Shown: positions 43,601 to 54,722 of the stretch, one piece after another
Position numbering within the stretch: position 1 is the stretch's first letter
Layout: the number at the start of each line of letters is the position of its first letter
Assembly: GCA_037783415.1 (NCBI GenBank)
Contig: JAZGTN010000058.1
Span: 5,306,001 to 5,370,000 of the forward strand
DNA length: 64,000 bases
Reading direction: 5' to 3'
Source: Leptasterias polaris
Taxonomy: Eukaryota; Echinodermata; Asteroidea; Forcipulatida; Asteriidae
Made by a program: the position numbers and the translations under genes
Notes under the pieces: model-generated
Told to the model about the DNA's origin: nothing
The model's database searches: none
What the model saw: only the letters and a program-made list of their open reading frames with translations

Positions 43601-45183
43601 AATTGTTGAGTTGCCCTCCGCGACCGACCCAAAAATGCTGAAATCTCGGGTCGTTTTTTTTTTTTTTTTTTTCGTTATTTATTTGTTAATGAAACTTACA
43701 CATTTTCTATGTTTATCCAAATTAAAACGAACTATTTATTCCAAATAAGCTGAAACAAGTTTGCAAAGCACAGATTTTAAAGTAAACATGCAGGAGATCG
43801 ACATTTTGTGCCGCTCAACTCGCGATCCCACGCAATTTGCACATGACATGGACTACTGCAGACAGAATGCTGGTATACATGTACATACAGTCTAAATTCG
43901 GATAGGCAGGCGAACGCATCGACCGCTAGCTTGAGCGAGCCAAGAAGCGGTTTCACTGGTACCCAACACTTTCTTTGAGAGCGAGTACCAGGTAGAATTG
44001 GCTGCTGACATCAAGCGGTCATTTTTGGAACTTGGCCAGCTTTTTTGCAAGTATATAGAACGGATACTTCAAGAGAAAACAAATCACCGATACACTGCCC
44101 AATATACCCATGACTCAATCTACACGTTTTAAATCAAATGAATCATCACACGTTGTGCATTGGCTTCGCATGCATTGACACACTATCGACGCAGTAGCAA
44201 CATGGATGATTTTACGGTGTCCATAGTTGCAAAAACTGCATCGCCAGAATTAATTATTTTCAGTCGGGTGTCACGAATATCATTAAACGAGTCCTTCAAT
44301 GAACTATTTGCTAAATATTTAACAGAGCTGGATAGCCAAGAGCGTGAATTTATTTTGATTGAAGTAGTGATCTCGTCGACCACCCAAGGACCATGGCAGT
44401 ATGTAGACCTGCATGAATCTCTAACAGTCCTTCGTGACATGGGCATGAGGCACATACTCTTCAAGTTGAAACTAGTACGGGTAGAAGTAGACGTACCACC
44501 GCAACCAGTCACGAATGCTTTCGAAGTGTTGATGGGGGCATCTCGTGAAAGATCTTGCCGTTACCTTTCAGATGTTCTAAAAGGAATGTATACCTCTTGT
44601 AATTACTCCAAAAGTTACTGTTCATAAAAACTAACTTGGTAAGAAGTACTGCAGCTGTTGATTGAATAACATATTGAGAAACGATTTCCTTGTAAGGAAT
44701 GTGGTAATAGAGAAAGGGATTAAAAAACATTTAAATCTGAGAAACGTTTCACGCATGAAAAGTTTCTCAGATTGTGTATTACAATAACAGATTATTCTTC
44801 CTGCGTGGACAAACTGCTCCAGATATTCGGTGAAATCTCCAAAACCTATCACCTTTTGAAATATGAAGTGTTAACAAGTTAGTTTTATTGTATACATGCA
44901 TACAAAAAGGAACCAATAAAGTGCCAGGAAAAAGTGTTTAAAATGTTGAAATAAAAATGTTACAAGATAAAAGTTGAATGTTTCTTGTCTTTTAATCCTT
45001 TATTTGCTTCTGCACACTACTAGATCATTGTATGTTGAAAGACATTGTGTTTGTGATTAGTTCCAATGCATTTCAATCTTTAAATGACAGTTAAGGGAAG
45101 AAAAAAAAATAAAATAAAAATAAAAAAATTATCCGACCGACCGACCCCTTCAAATATTTCTACTGGAGGGCAACTCAACAATT
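43601..45183. mobile_element. TIR element carrying family A/B copy B
   Basis: AATTGTTGAGTTGCCCTCC (43601-43619) returns perfectly reversed at 45165-45183. Inside each end a GGTCG-type motif is followed by a long T-rich (left) or A-rich (right) tract. Outside, TAGGCCAA and TTGGCCTTA may extend the inverted repeat, so the exact edge and target duplication are open. Length about 1.58 kb. It holds one open frame and no recognised transposase. Confidence 0.75.
44202..44627 (+). CDS. Unrecognised element-borne protein (family A/B, copy B)
   Basis: ATG 44202 opens a 141-codon frame starting MDDFTVSIVAKTASPELI. It aligns by eye with the exon at 447-970 over about 110 residues: VSIVAK with VSIKGK, RISLNESFNEL with RINLSKQLGLI, GPWQYVDLHESLTVLRDMG with GPYKDVEADETASILSEFG, and TNAFEVLM with NNAFAKIM. 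The shared order suggests a small globular domain. In copy A the reading continues through a splice donor; here the frame runs into a stop after SKSYCS, and a TTGGTAAGAAG donor-like site lies 10 bases on. The gene is therefore probably the first exon of a larger element gene, the rest deleted. No known fold is recognised. It may be a DNA-binding or accessory domain of the element; that is a guess. Confidence 0.5.
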   Translation: MDDFTVSIVAKTASPELIIFSRVSRISLNESFNELFAKYLTELDSQEREFILIEVVISSTTQGPWQYVDLHESLTVLRDMGMRHILFKLKLVRVEVDVPPQPVTNAFEVLMGASRERSCRYLSDVLKGMYTSCNYSKSYCS

Positions 45184-45199
45184 TTTTTTTTTTGGCCTT

Positions 45200-47768
45200 A
45201 TGCAAACGGTTTGAGTCGATTGGACAGGAGATTGGTTTGGAAGTTAAAAGCAAAAGGGGGGGGGGTTGTTTTGGAAAAGGGGGGCTTTGGGTTTTGAAGG
45301 GAATTAGGTATGGAAGTGGCAGATAGAGGAGAGGACGGGTTTGAGAGGTTGAAGGTAACGGAGAGGGAGAAGAGGTTTAAGTTATAGAGAGGAGAAGGAG
45401 GGGGGGGGGGAAAGTTTTTTCCAAAAGGGGCGGGTTTGCAGGAAACTTGGATGAAGGAACGGGGGAGGAAGGGGGTTAATGTCTTTTGAAATGGGATTAT
45501 GGTGGTTGATGGAAGGTTGGGAAAATCAACGCTCGATTGCAAATCTAGATGAAGGATATGCTTTTGAATTTTTGAGAAACATGTTTGCATTATGGTGATC
45601 TTCCAGATTATGGTTTATTATGAAGCTGGGAAGCTTTTTTTATATAAAGGAAAGATCAACAAAATGAAACGAGGATGGACTGACGAGGGTGGGGGGTGTG
45701 AAATAAACAGAGCAAGCAAATGGACATCGTTCTTAAAGGTTTGAGTGGAACAAGTTTAGTGCCAAAGACAAGAAATATAAGAACATGTTGATTGTGAAAA
45801 ACTTTAAAGAAACAAACAATCATGGTCAAAACTCTTTTTTGAAATAGTGGTGGCTCTGAAAAGAGCCGTTGGTTTTGTTTGGCATACCCAAGTTCTCATC
45901 TCCGTTTAGCGCCCCTGGGTCCTCCGAGGAGACCGGCCCTCTGCTCCGCCGACTCGGTGACAATCGCCAGCACTCGACAGTACCAATACACGCTCTCTGT
46001 CATATGTCTGTGAATGGAAACCAGAGCTGTTTGTTTACAATCATGACCCAGAAATACCCTCAGGGTATATCTAGGTGACCTGGTTACTGCTTATTTTCAC
46101 CCTGTGGCTGTTTCATGTGTCAATTTCACTAATTACATAATGCGCCTACCGAGTGAGCACCTTCGTTCCTCGGAGCAAATCAGAAAAGCTCGCTTCTCGC
46201 AGGGTTAAGAACAAATACATGGTACATTAATTGAATAATTCAAGGACACTGTAGCACTATAAAAGGGATGAAATGCTGTGTTTTATCATTTGCTTGAGAA
46301 ACTATTTTGGGAAACCTCTCTTAAAGTTGCACCGTCCATAATTGTTTGCAGTTTTGACCAGAACAAAAATATTACAGAGCTATTTTTTTCAGAAACCTAA
46401 ATGTTTGAAGGAAAATAATTGCCAATGATTAGTTGTATAGTTCATTAAAAATATAAAATACATTTGTCAGGATCCAGACATTGTTCCAATAAAGTAGTTA
46501 GTATAACAACAATACCGTAATTCATATCGTCATGTCCACATACATGATGGCAGCATGTATGTGTAGCATGAGTCGTTTATCACATGAGTATATTTTAAAG
46601 ACCGCAGTCGCAGAATAGTGTACACTTGTAATTTCATGACACAGGTCACAGAATCATACATTTGTATTAAATATCGGGCTTCTATACGTATGTTGAAGTC
46701 ATTAAAGGGAAACAACCCCAAAATTGTATAAATACTATTCAATAGAACATTTAGTACAACCTACCTACAAAAATTCAGGACATTATGATGATGTTATCAG
46801 TGATTTTAAGCCGATTACTAAAAAAAAAATATCATCCAAAGGGCGCGGCCATTGTGGCCAGTCACAATGACTTTTTTTAGCAGATTATGATATAAATAAA
46901 GTGTGCATAAAGACTACGACTGCAGGACAAAACAGCGCCATTGTTTGTTTCTCCCGTTAAAAATGTGTACTGTGTATTTCAAGAACCCTGCTGATGTGCA
47001 AATATTGCGCAACATGTCAATTGAATTAAGCCGAGTGCACTGGGCTGCAATGCTTAAAACCACCCACCATTCACACACAGATGACGTTAATGGCCACTGC
47101 CTCTGGATTACATGTAGCATCGTTTATAATTTTGTTTACCGGGGAATGTCGCTGATTTCAAATTTAGGGTGGCCTAATCACAAATGGAATGTTCGTTATA
47201 ATGGCTGATGTACTCTCACAAAATTCATTCACTTGTAACTTTTTGTATATGTTTGGCTAAAATACGACATGGAAGAGGACTGGTGATTATCATAATAAAA
47301 TTTACAATGTTTGAGCTAAAAGTTTACATGGTATAAAGTATGGCCCATTTATGACTGTTTGGTTACTCAGGCTTTGCCTTTTAGGTTGAGTTTTTTGAAA
47401 AGGACTTTACTACAACACTGCTGATGTTGAACAGTCATAAATGGGTCATTTGAAGTGGGAGCCAAGTTATATCAGAGCAGCATATCTAACGAACCTAGCC
47501 TCTGAAACACCCATGTCTTAGCTTTCATAAACACACACACATTGAAGGGCAGGTATTGATTATCATACTAGACTTACACAGAGATAAGGAAGTACTGTAC
47601 ATCTGACATCATTGTTCATGATAGCAACTTTAAAAAAAGAGTAAACGACCAAACACTAAGAAAGAAAAATAACTTTAAAAATGGCATGTCATTAGGTGTA
47701 TGCCATTATCCTAGATCATCAACAAGACTTTTCCAGAGCTGTGTAGGCTTACAAAATTAATAGTTAAC
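45200..47768. other. Intergenic, no gene recognised
   Basis: 45240-45480 is G-rich with runs of 6-12 G, which give a spurious Pro-rich minus-strand frame. The rest (45600-47768) is AT-rich with scattered short frames lacking motifs. Confidence 0.4.
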
Positions 47769-49130
47769 TTAGCCTTGATTTATTTCTTTCACTTTGTTGG
47801 CAAGAGACTGGCGGACGAGAGCTGTTGATGCAGTTTGATATTTCTTTACGGTGAAATCTGTATCAAAATAAATTACAAATAATGAAATATATAAATACAC
47901 ACATGAGAACTCTAATAAAACTATCGGCCTTTGTGAAATCTTGCATTACCATATTTTTCGATTTTCTTCAGTGCAACTGTGAAACATGGCAATATGATTT
48001 ATTAAATCATCTCCAACAGCATCTTCAAATGTAGCATGCAACTCTCTGCACAGCCTATGGGTCTGACAAAAAATAATCAGTTTTGGAGTTTGCTTCCGGT
48101 TCTCCTTAACTTCTCTGAACAGCCATTGAAATTGTGTCTCGTGGTCTTTTGCGAGGGTGCTAGTGACAGAATACGTAATGTTTGTTCTTTCGGGAGAGAC
48201 ATGAACGGTGTGCACATTTGACATTCCCAGTGATGTCAAGATGATATTCTTGACTTCTGGTGAGGCAGTTGCAGTCAAGGCAATCATTGGCACGGTGCTT
48301 GGAATCAGGGACCTCACCTCAGCAATGCAGCCATAGCTCATCCTGAAAGCATCCAATTTGCCTGACTTAAAACCCCTGTATACAAACACAAACATTTAAA
48401 ATTTAAAGTATATTAAAGTTTTTATTTTTATCCCTTTTGTTTCATACAGCATGTACAGCATGTACAGCATGTTTTTAATCATCAATGATTAAACCACGCA
48501 AGTTGCTGTTTTTGTAAAATTTAGGAAACTCTCAAAGACATTATTTGTTTAATTTTTTTTTTTTTTTAATTGGAGTCACAAGTCTTGTTTTTGTAATGAT
48601 ATAAACCATTGTGTGCATGTATGTATTGCATGTCTTGCATGGTAGCTTCTCATAATATACATGTAAGCAATTCATCAAGTTTGGACCTCAAGGTGGAACA
48701 TGAAGAACCAATTCTTGCAACTGAACTGTAAGTACACATACAAAATTGTGTATTTGTCTCGAAGGACAAGTCCAATCAAGTTGATCCTTGAACTGTTTCA
48801 AAAGGAACACTTCCTACATGTATATCCTGAACACACACTTACCACTTAACGACACAGTGTCCTTCATCCACAAAAATACCACAAAGGTTGTGCTGGTACA
48901 CTGAAGATGTAAGCAACTCTCTTCCCAGTGGACCAAGTAGTGTCTCCGGGCTTGCAAATACAATGGACAGTTTACCCTGTCTAAGGAGGGCCATTTCCAC
49001 AGGTTGCTGTAGGACATCAGTGACATAACCTGCAGTCACATTTCTCTGCCTCAATGTTTTCACCTGATCCCTCATAAGTGAAATTAAAGGTGAAATTACC
49101 ATGGCAACCGAGGTACTTGCCTTGTGACCC
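47769..49130 (-). pseudogene. RecQ-like helicase fragment
   Basis: SF2 RecQ-type helicase pieces in minus-strand exons 49130-48843 and 48375-47950, with a possible tail exon 47857-47769. The first carries VISPLISLMRDQV (motif Ia region) and IFVDEGHCVVKW, motif II with DEGH in place of DEAH. The second starts GFKSGKLDAFRMSYG and holds IALTATASPEV (motif III) and KLIIFCQTHRLC (motif IV). The first junction is in phase and rebuilds the Trp of VVKW. Motif I (Walker A) would be in an upstream exon that I could not find. Joining the tail exon to exon two creates an in-frame TGA at once, so motifs V and VI are lost. RecQ-like fragments of this kind are often multicopy in marine invertebrates. Likely a broken paralogue or transposon-carried copy. 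Confidence 0.7.
48671..48732 (+). CDS. Possible small exon, plus strand
   Basis: Starts after a weak catgtaag acceptor and ends at a strong gtaagt donor. It reads NSSSLDLKVEHEEPILATEL, with CT left over, which joins in phase with the exon at 50248. It lies antisense in the region of the RecQ-like gene. Unrecognised product. Confidence 0.25.
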
Positions 49131-50247
49131 TTTGGAGAAAAAAGAAACACACAATGTTGACCTGAACTTATTTTGATTGCCGAATACAGTTTATACACAT
49201 GTATAACTGTACATAGACAAAGATACAAAAATCAAATGAAAAAAAAAGAGAAAAAACAAGATGTATAAATATCATTTTAAAAAGGAAAAAGTTTACCCAA
49301 AAGTTTTTAAAATGCTGTGCAAAAAGGGACAAAATGGCTTGAATTGGGCCTTCATTTTCTGTTAATTTTTTTCAAAAGAACCCCCCTGCTTCACTAACAC
49401 ACCGATGTACATTTTATGTCATATACGCAACCCCCACACCTTCCCCCAAAAGGAAAAAATTGTCCGGCTTGCAGGCTTGTTGCCACTGCAGCTGCCTGAT
49501 GTTTATACATTGTAGAGGAGACACAACAGAGGATGAAATACTGATCTTTTATACTTGGCAATACATTTATTGTTAGTACTCCACGAATTCCGAAAAATAG
49601 AATACTGGGTGGAACCACTCTAAAATAATACAAAATATCTTACTAAAAATGTACAACTGTAGGTTAGCCAGAACAGCAGAGATAAACTAAGAATGAAAAC
49701 AAAGGACATTATTATACTGTAACAAGTGGGACCATGGAGGTAGTACTTGGTAATCAGTTTGGGGGGGAAGAAACCTTGAAAATGGATGTGTGCAGTGGCT
49801 AGTCACAGCATTGGACATGTACACGACTATACCCCAAGGTTTTTATGAGTTTTAACAATATATATAATGAATGTATAAACAACAAACTTCCACACAACGA
49901 TGATATTGCTTTCAACACACTCAAAACCCAAATTTCCATGACTATGAAGTAATGAATTTTAGGTCACCAACCCACAATAATGAATTTTTATACAAAAATG
50001 TAATCACTATACATATAGGCCTACATGTAGACCAAAGGGCACACAAGCTTCATAGTTATACATTGTACATTACACTTCTCAGATCAAAAATACATCTCAC
50101 TTCTAAAGGCCAACACACTACAGTAAAGTTGCCTGTCCACACAACATCCAATTTCCAAGATAATTTGTACCAATCTTCTATTCCCATTATTCACTTTTGT
50201 ACCATAGACAATAATACAGTATTCATTACTTTTTTTCTTATAACAGC
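49131..50247. other. AT-rich stretch, no gene
   Basis: Would contain the missing upstream exons of the RecQ-like gene on the minus strand, but no Walker A motif was found. It is the intron of the possible plus-strand gene. Confidence 0.35.
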
Positions 50248-50414
50248 AACCCTCCACAGATCATAACAAATGATGACGTTACACTTGACTTAACAATGGA
50301 CCAGCTGGTCCAACTAGCCCCAGGGCACGAGATGGATGCACTCCAGGGGGCTCTTCCACTAACAGTAAATCTGGTAGTGGACTTAAGCTCCCTAACAGTC
50401 ATTGACATAACACC
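50248..50414 (+). CDS. Isolated exon with strong splice signals
   Basis: A long pyrimidine tract (ttttttcttataacag) precedes it and gtaagt follows. The frame between is open: NPPQIITNDDVTLDLTMDQL, then VQLAPGHEMDALQGALPL, then TVNLVVDLSSLTVIDITP. Phase agrees with the small exon at 48671-48732. Codon use looks coding and no repeat was seen within it, so this may be part of a host gene. I do not recognise the protein. No further exons were found up to the LINE at 50884. Confidence 0.4.
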
Positions 50415-50883
50415 GTAAGTATTCAACTTGAAATGTTCTTTATAAGAGTATTAAAACCTGTCTACAACTACTTTATCCACAAACTGTAATGCTTTCCAAG
50501 CCAAACTTGCAAATATAAAATCATACCTGCATCAATCCACAACTCTCTTCATCAGTCAACAACAACCCACTAACAATAATCCTAACTTATAACTTCCTAA
50601 ACAAACCTTTAAACACGAACTGATTTTCCTCGAAATCAACAGCCAGCCATACCATCAATTTTCAACCCAAACTCCAACAAATATACAACAAGGGTGTTAT
50701 GCATGATTTTCAGGGTTTACAAACAAAACACAACTCGTATATCACTGCACTTTAATAACCACAATACTATATTAAAGAAATTTAACAAACACATTGTTAC
50801 AGATACATCGCATACACACATTACTCGCAGAAGCGTATCAGGTGTGTTGTTAACGAAACAAACTAAGGACAGAGACTAACCTC

Positions 50884-51110
50884 TGCGCCACGCATCTGGA
50901 ACTCTCTACCACATAATCTTAGATCTTGTCTTTGTACCACAAAATTTAAATCACTTCTCAAAACTTATCTAATGTCACAGGTTTTCAAGGAATAATTTAG
51001 TTGTTTCTGTTTTTCTTTTGTTTGTTTTTTTGGTTTACTGCGCCTTGAACACCCAGCAGGGTGGATATGTGCGCATAACAAGTCTTTATTATTATTATTA
51101 TTATTATTAT
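50884..51110 (+). mobile_element. 5'-truncated L2-like LINE copy
   Basis: About 227 bp matching the 3' end of the LINE at 27180-27434 (CGCCACGCATCTGGAACTCT through (TTA)n). TAACCTC lies on both sides (50877-50883 and 51111-51117), a 7-bp target duplication. It encodes only the last residues of the RT. Confidence 0.85.
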
Positions 51111-51124
51111 TAACCTCCCAGACC

Positions 51125-52322
51125 AAGGCCTAATTTCATCGCTCTGCTTAGAATCTCTGCTTACGGAAGTAGGGAATTCCGCGCTTACGTCAAGCGTATT
51201 TCATAATATAATAATAATAATAGTGGCTTCTTTTATAGCGCTCATATCCGTCACTCAGTGACGCTCAAGGCGCTTCAACAGTCAGTATTTTCCTGCAAGG
51301 TATATATGTAGAGCTACTTTTTGAATTTTGAGACCTATTTTTTTTTACATAGCAGCACCATGTAATGGTTTACAAGGTGCTGTGGCGCAATATGCAGCCA
51401 ATCAAACCAGGAACACCGGGGCGAACCCCTTCTCTTTTCGATAAGTGCACTGGGTTCTTTTACGTGCATTACACAACACACGGGACCAACGGCTTTACGT
51501 CCCATCCGAAGGACGAAGCAATAATGGTTAAGTGTCTTGCTTAATAAGGACACAAGTGTCACGACCGGGACTCGAACCCACACTCTGCTGAACAGAAACA
51601 CCAGAGCTTGAGTCCGGTGCTCTTATCCGCTCGGCCACGACACGCCCATGGGTTGGCAGGGAATTTTTGCTTTTGCATAGTCCTATTACAAGGCATTCAA
51701 TGTAGACCGTGGGCTAGAATACCCCCCATGCATCCCCCCAGATCCTCCGCGAGTGGTATCATTTTGTTTGGGAGACCCATCTGAGTGATTATTTTGATGT
51801 TACCAGTAAAAAAAATGGGATGCATAAAGATGGCGGCCATTTTTCAAAATTGGTTGTGCCTATATCTCGGTCTGTGAAACTCATAGAGACTTGGTTTTGG
51901 TGTCTATACTAATGTTTTTAGGGTCAAGGAACCCAATAACACCAAATAAAAAAATACTGGATCAGTTGATTAAGGCAGCCATTTTGAATTTCAAAATGGC
52001 CACCAATCAATTGGGTTTTTCCTTGTATCTCAGTCTATGGGCATCACAGAAACTTGGGGTTGGTGTCTATACCCATGTTTTTAGGATCAAGGCACCCAAT
52101 AAGAACATTAAAAAAAACTGAGGCAGCCATCTTGAATTTAAACATGTGACGATATACCACCTGTACAGGGCCAGTGCTGGGCTTGGTAGGGGCAAACCAT
52201 AAATATGTTACGATAAACAGCTTACGCAGCTACCACAGAAATTCAGCGCTTGCTCAATAAGCAAGAATTGTGATCGCAACCGCAGAATTTGGTGGTAAGC
52301 AGAGCCATGAAATTGGGCCCTG
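51125..52322. mobile_element. Hairpin element with two nested insertions
   Basis: Ends GGCCTAATTTCATCGCTCTG and CAGAGCCATGAAATTGGGCC are inverted, as in the smaller copy at 31650-31878. A SINE sits at 51206-51647, and a further block at about 51700-52190 contains two ~95-bp repeats (ATATCTCGGTCTGTG; TATCTCAGTCTATG) with AATGGC boxes. Confidence 0.65.
51206..51647 (-). mobile_element. tRNA-derived SINE with L2-like tail
   Basis: Read on the minus strand it starts GGGCGTGTCGTGGCCGAGCG (A box TGGCCGAGCGG) and has GGTTCGAGTCC (B box) about 60 bases on, so the head is tRNA-like (51559-51647), possibly from a Ser/Leu-type tRNA with a long variable arm. The tail has GCGCCTTGAGCGTCACTGAG and ends in ATT/TAT repeats. 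The tail design resembles the 3' end of the L2-like LINE at 59613-61486 (GCGCC...GACGC before the TTA/ATT run), which suggests that this LINE family moves it. CAT-type bases flank it (inserted in TTTCATGGG of the hairpin element). Confidence 0.75.
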
Positions 52323-52597
52323 GCTAACGGCTACTAGCGTCTAGCGATCATAGGCTACACCCTGGCTTAAGTACTACCCTTCCTTAATTAGTATTCATAA
52401 TATTACTACGCCATTATACCAAAAGTGGTCCCACTAAAACTGTACCTGTACTCAACCACCCCAACATTATAAAATACAGCCACCCCAAAGAACCAAACAA
52501 AAATTTAAATTATTATAATGCAATAACATGTTCTTTGTGTGTGTTTTTTTTTCCTTCTGCAGAAACGTCAACAATGATGCACAAGATTAAGAGAGTG

Positions 52598-52732
52598 TGT
52601 AATAATCTATGATCATTCTTGCTTGTAACTGTTATAGCGCCACCATGTGGTATGACTTGTCCAACCAGCACATGTACTGGCCTTGAGTTATGCTTTAGAG
52701 CACATCTAGTCTCCACTATTACATTTCTTACA
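52598..52732 (+). repeat. 5' LTR of the Gypsy element
   Basis: 135 bp, nearly identical to the 3' LTR but lacking a 19-base block (ATTAAAAGTAGCCATCTTG) that the 3' copy has after TGGCCTTG. One substitution (CTCCACTATT/CTCCGCTATT) is also visible. Confidence 0.9.
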
Positions 52733-52760
52733 TGGTGTCAGAAGTAATTAATCTACCAAA

Positions 52761-53461
52761 ATGGATGGAATGAAGCCCCCAGAGCCATTGATCATGACAG
52801 GCAACATTGCTGAGAACTGGCGTAAGTGGCAACAGCGTTTTAAGTTATATATGGTAGCCTCAGGAATGAACGATAAACCAGCCAATGTTCAATGTGCAAC
52901 ACTATTGCATGTGATTGGTGTTGATGCCTTAGAAGTGTATAACACTTTTAAATTCGAGGATGGGGAAGACAAAGACAAATTGGAGACACTTCTCAAGAAA
53001 TATTCAGAACATTTTGAGCCTCAGCGTAATGTCACTTACGAACGGCATTTGTTCAACACACGATTCCAACAGCCTGAAGAGACAATTGATCAGTATGTCA
53101 CAGATCTTAAAGTGCAATCAAAACATTGTGAATTTGGAGATCTGACTGAAAGTCTAATCAAGGATCGGTTAGTTGTTGGCATTTCTGATGATGCAACCCG
53201 GGCAAGACTTCTTCGAGAAAGAAAGCTTACACTACAAAGAGCACTCGAAATCTGCAGGGCAGCTCAATCAAGCAAAACGCAAATGGGAAAAATCACTGAA
53301 CAGAATGCTTCAGCTATTTCAGAGAAGACAGTGCACACACTCAAGCCTGGCAAAGGCAAATATCAAGCGGCGAAGCATGGAAAAGCATCACAGAGTCGAA
53401 CGAAGCAGTTTATCAAATCATGTGTTACCAGCCAGACGGCGAGTCGCGCTGCCAGGCACGA
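52761..53461 (+). pseudogene. Gag of the Gypsy element, interrupted
   Basis: Retrotransposon Gag starting MDGMKPPEPLIMTGN. WRKWQQRFKLYM, LLKKYSEHFEPQRNVTYERH and FNTRFQQPEETIDQYVTDL are the typical capsid region of Mag-type Gypsy elements. The frame is lost where a ~1.26 kb insertion begins at about 53462. The nucleocapsid resumes at about 54723 with CKYCGTSHDAGKCPAYGKNC and CSKCGKDNHFSSVC, two zinc-knuckle-like motifs. The structural protein is therefore split in this copy. Confidence 0.85.
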
Positions 53462-54722
53462 TGTAATTATTTATGGCAAATGTAGAGAGCGCCCTCAATG
53501 GAGCACTGCAGGTTACTCTATCGTACGTTCCCGGTTGGAATGCGGGATACTGAATAGTCTTTTGTTTTTTAATCACTTCTTTTCATTTTACGGCCATTAC
53601 ATGAAGTCAAGCAAATTGTTTGCTTTCCAGCATTCACATACTTGAGTAGCGATTGGGAGTGGTCATTTTCAAAGTCAGCGTTGCAGCGAGTAGATGTAAT
53701 TTTAAGAGCTCTTGCTCTATCAATAAGTTTTCATGAACTACGGCCATAGCTGGTTGGGTTCCTTTTTCAATGTTGAACCTTCAAGGTTGAGTTAAGGCAT
53801 GAGAGGCAGAGGCTGCAATAGCTGGTGAGTACCCTTATTAATAGTAAAGGATGTTCTACTTATTTCATAGAACCAAAAGCATTTGTATGTACACATTTAG
53901 TGGACGACAATTCTCCACTTTGTCACTAGATTTCTCCTTGCGTTTGGTTAAGGCTAAACATGTGCTCTTATTAACAATTTTCATGTAGCCTGTACGGACT
54001 AGATACTTTTTACTCCTTTGGAAATCGGCTTCAAGTAATCTCTACTATTATTTGCCGACACTTAAATAACCAGGCCTTAAGATATGGTATGGCCTTTTTA
54101 GTCACTAATTAATCACTGTTTCATAAAAAGAATATAGGGATCTAGGTTTGCCTATATATACTTGTCCTTCTAAATGTCTACTAGTATTTATTATTTCTTG
54201 TGAATAATTTATTTTACAGAACTACTTTTATCTCTTGTTCATCCTGTGCCAAGGACAACTTCGTTGCAAGAGCCGAGGGCTTTTATTATTAGGTATGTGC
54301 CATTTGGCTGAAGTAGATGCTTTAATATTCTTACGGTCAACACTTAACATTTTGCCGTTGATGAAAGTAATGGAATATTGGAATTTAAAAATGAATGAAT
54401 TGTATATATAGAATACAGAGCTTTACTTCAATGTGGACATTGTTAAATCCTTGTCTAATTAGGATTTATATTTTTGTACCTTATATTACAGGTCCTCCAA
54501 GTTTGTAGTGACTGTTAAATTGTCGTTATATATATATATATATTGCATTAGTAATTGCAAATACAACTTTTAAGAACTTGCAATTAAAATAATAAACTTG
54601 TGCAGTAACTAAAACGTGTGTCAACTGTTACTTTCGGGCGTCTAGAAATTTAACCGTACCAACCACTTCGGTTACATAAAAAAATGGCGTAATCGGTTAC
54701 AAAAAATGGCGTAATCGGTTAC
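53462..54722. mobile_element. Insertion within gag, possible solo LTR
   Basis: Starts TGTAATTATTTATGGC and ends in two near-identical blocks (ATGGCGTAATCGGTTACA, at about 54684 and 54705). TG...CA ends and lack of coding frames suggest an LTR-type remnant, but flanking bases (CACGA, CATGC) do not form a clean duplication. The nature is uncertain. Confidence 0.4.

Noticed and set aside
45198..45590. Proline-rich minus-strand protein
   Set aside because: Result of G runs on the plus strand; no start context or conserved motif.
51559..51647. Functional tRNA gene
   Set aside because: A and B boxes are present, but it is fused to a SINE body and tail and does not end as a tRNA.
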